64,000 nt of DNA from Herbiconiux moechotypicola (GTDB taxonomy: Bacteria > Actinomycetota > Actinomycetes > Actinomycetales > Microbacteriaceae), in contig NZ_JANLCN010000002.1 of NCBI RefSeq assembly GCF_024979255.1, positions 1 through 64,000 of the forward strand. Direction: 5' to 3'. The position numbers were made by a program, and so were the translations under genes. Shown piece after piece: positions 62,525 through 64,000 of this stretch; the first letter of the stretch is position 1; each line of letters starts with the position of its first letter. The notes beneath the pieces were generated by a model that worked only from the letters and a program-made list of their open reading frames with translations, was not told where the DNA came from and ran no database searches.

Positions 62525-64000
62525 GTGAGGCTGTTCCAGGCCATCCGCCGCCACAAGGCCACCAGTGCCTCTGTCGCCACGGTCGCCGCGGCCTCGATCG
62601 CCGTCACCACGATGGCCTTCCTCTACGAGGGCGTCGAGACCGCCGACGTCGATCTCAACGACGGCGGCGTCTGGGTCACGAAGCCCTCCGCCCTGCTACT
62701 CGGGCACCTCAACCACCCGGCCCAGGTCATCGACGGCGGTCTCCGCACCTCCTCCACCGACTTCGACGTGCTGCAGAACGGCGACACCGTGCTGCTGCTC
62801 GACTCGGCCGGCGCGACGCTCACCCCGGTCAACCCCATGACGGTGGCCCTCGAGTCGCCCGTCAACCTCCCGCCCGAGGCCTCGGTCTCCCTCGGCGGCG
62901 ACTCCGTCACCCTGCTCGACCGCCAGACCGGCGGCCTCTGGGCCGTCGACTCGGCCCAGGTCGGCTCATTCACCCCCGACCCCGAGGAGCCGATGGCCGA
63001 GCTCGGCGCCGGTGCCGCCGCGGTGGCCGACTCCGAGGGCACGGTGCACGCCCTCTCCACCTCCGACGGCCGGCTGCTCAGCTACGAGCGCGACGAGGCG
63101 ACCGGCGCCTTCCCCGAGGAGCCCACGGCCTCGACCGCCTTCCCCGAGGTCGAGCAGAGCGCCCAGCTGACCCTCACCACCGTCGGCGACCAGGCCGTCG
63201 TCTTCGACTCCGCCACGGGCACCCTCTACCTGCCGGGCGGCGGTGTCGCCGAGCTCCCGGATGCTCAGGGCGGCATCGTGCAGGCCTCCGGCCCCGCCTC
63301 CGACGACGTGCTCGTCTCCACCGCGACCACCCTCATCCGCCAGCCCCTCGCCGGCGGCGAGCCGGTCGTGCTGCAGACCACCGGCGAGCCCGGCGACCCG
63401 GCCGCGCCCGTCTTCCTCAACGGATGCGCCTACGCGGCCTGGTCGGGCTCGGGATCGTACCTGCGCGACTGCGCGGGCGACGCCGACGACGTCGAGAGCG
63501 AGGTTCCCGATCTCGCGGCGAACGCCTCGCTGCGATTCCGCGTGAACCGCGACGTGGTGGTGCTCAACGACGTGGCGACCGGCGTGGTGTACCTGGTGAA
63601 CCAGGACATGAAGAAGGTCGACAACTGGGACGACATCGCCCCGCCGCCCGAGGAGAGCGACTCCGAAGAGGAGGAGGACAGCACCGAGGAGGAGCTGCAG
63701 GTGCTGCTCCCCGACCGCTCCGAGGAGAACACCCCGCCCACCGCGGTCGACGACTCGTTCGGCGTGCGGGCAGGCCGCACCGTCATCCTCCCGGTGCTGA
63801 ACAACGACACCGACCCCGACGGCGACGTGCTGACGGCGTCGCTGAGCGGCAACGGCCCCTCGTTCGGCGAGGTGCAGCGCATCCTCAACGGCGCGGCGTT
63901 GCAGGTGGTGGTGGAGCCGGATGCGCGGGGCGCGTCGAGCTTCAGCTACACCGCCGACGACGGCCGCGGCGGCACCGACACGGCGACGGTGTCGCTCACG
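62525..64000 (+). CDS. large membrane-anchored protein with Ig-like domain (partial, 3' end outside window)
   Basis: The frame is open from GTG 62525 to the window end (492 codons). A basic start (RRHK) leads into a membrane helix (about 14-33). A beta-propeller-like repetitive domain follows (about 45-370), with repeats such as VVFDSATGTLYLPGG and VVLNDVATGVVYLVN. Next is an acidic linker (EESDSEEEEDSTEEE) and then a cadherin/Ig-like repeat (VDDSFGVRAGRTVILPVLNNDTDPDGD). Such giant surface proteins in this family of bacteria head a cluster with MoxR ATPase, DUF58 and transglutaminase genes; that part would lie to the right. Confidence 0.83.
   Translation, partial: MRLFQAIRRHKATSASVATVAAASIAVTTMAFLYEGVETADVDLNDGGVWVTKPSALLLGHLNHPAQVIDGGLRTSSTDFDVLQNGDTVLLLDSAGATLTPVNPMTVALESPVNLPPEASVSLGGDSVTLLDRQTGGLWAVDSAQVGSFTPDPEEPMAELGAGAAAVADSEGTVHALSTSDGRLLSYERDEATGAFPEEPTASTAFPEVEQSAQLTLTTVGDQAVVFDSATGTLYLPGGGVAELPDAQGGIVQASGPASDDVLVSTATTLIRQPLAGGEPVVLQTTGEPGDPAAPVFLNGCAYAAWSGSGSYLRDCAGDADDVESEVPDLAANASLRFRVNRDVVVLNDVATGVVYLVNQDMKKVDNWDDIAPPPEESDSEEEEDSTEEELQVLLPDRSEENTPPTAVDDSFGVRAGRTVILPVLNNDTDPDGDVLTASLSGNGPSFGEVQRILNGAALQVVVEPDARGASSFSYTADDGRGGTDTATVSLT

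Overview
The window looks like chromosome from a high-G+C actinobacterium, most likely a member of the Microbacteriaceae. The grounds are the composition, the many start codons sitting 6-8 nt behind a TANNNT -10 box (leaderless mRNAs), a LytR-CpsA-Psr protein, a DUF5997 gene, a stand-alone maltokinase, and a core neighbourhood of tRNA-Ser, serS, lipid kinase, pheA and pgm. The genus cannot be fixed by eye.

Layout. Positions 1-5118 are a mosaic accessory stretch on the 3' side of tRNA-Ser(GCT): a possible insertion-sequence end, a small membrane protein, a frameshifted short-chain dehydrogenase fragment cut off where the next gene ends, an AAA-ATPase plus subtilisin-like protease pair resembling the IetAS plasmid-stability/antiphage system, and an AlbA_2 (Schlafen-type) fragment. 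From 5.2 to 9.4 kb come a hydrolase whose end overlaps the tRNA, an LCP protein, an ArsR-SRPBCC pair and a self-inhibited Fic protein. From 9.6 to 11.3 kb lie a hydrolase and an AraC regulator. From 11.5 to 19.1 kb one operon codes for an aryl-CoA route: PaaK-type ligase, small protein, cupin, thioesterase, FAD monooxygenase/Old-Yellow-Enzyme fusion, RidA, fumarylacetoacetase-family hydrolase and PaaX-type regulator.

From 19.2 to 28.8 kb is a nucleoside-type uptake and salvage cluster (amidohydrolase, two permeases, double-NBD ATPase, BMP lipoprotein, divergent LacI regulator with two operators, creatininase-family protein, MTA/SAH-deaminase-like enzyme). An 8-bp tandem repeat and a broken Abi-like gene separate it from tRNA-Ser(TGA) at 29.8 kb. 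From 30 to 41 kb is housekeeping: two HAD phosphatases, serS, lipid kinase, LysR-like binding protein with DUF5997, maltokinase, pheA, pgm and an EamA exporter.

From 41.3 to 51.9 kb is a second catabolic locus: XRE-cupin regulator, an ABC importer with ATPase and permease fused in one chain, a second permease, a lipoprotein, two ATZ/TRZ-type amidohydrolases and a ketopantoate-reductase-like enzyme. From 52 to 55.5 kb a ROK repressor faces a GH36 alpha-galactosidase. From 55.6 to 58.6 kb there are two divergent regulator-enzyme pairs (MarR/SDR and TetR/hydrolase); the hydrolase has lost its catalytic Ser and His. The window ends with cell-envelope genes (Tat-exported TIG-amidase lipoprotein, small lipoprotein, VanY-type peptidase), an ECF41/SigJ-type sigma factor, and the start of a large membrane-anchored Ig-like protein that runs off the end.

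The two transport/amidohydrolase loci probably serve scavenging of nitrogen-rich ring compounds, but their substrates are not fixed by sequence. No CRISPR array, intact transposase, rRNA or convincing riboswitch was seen.
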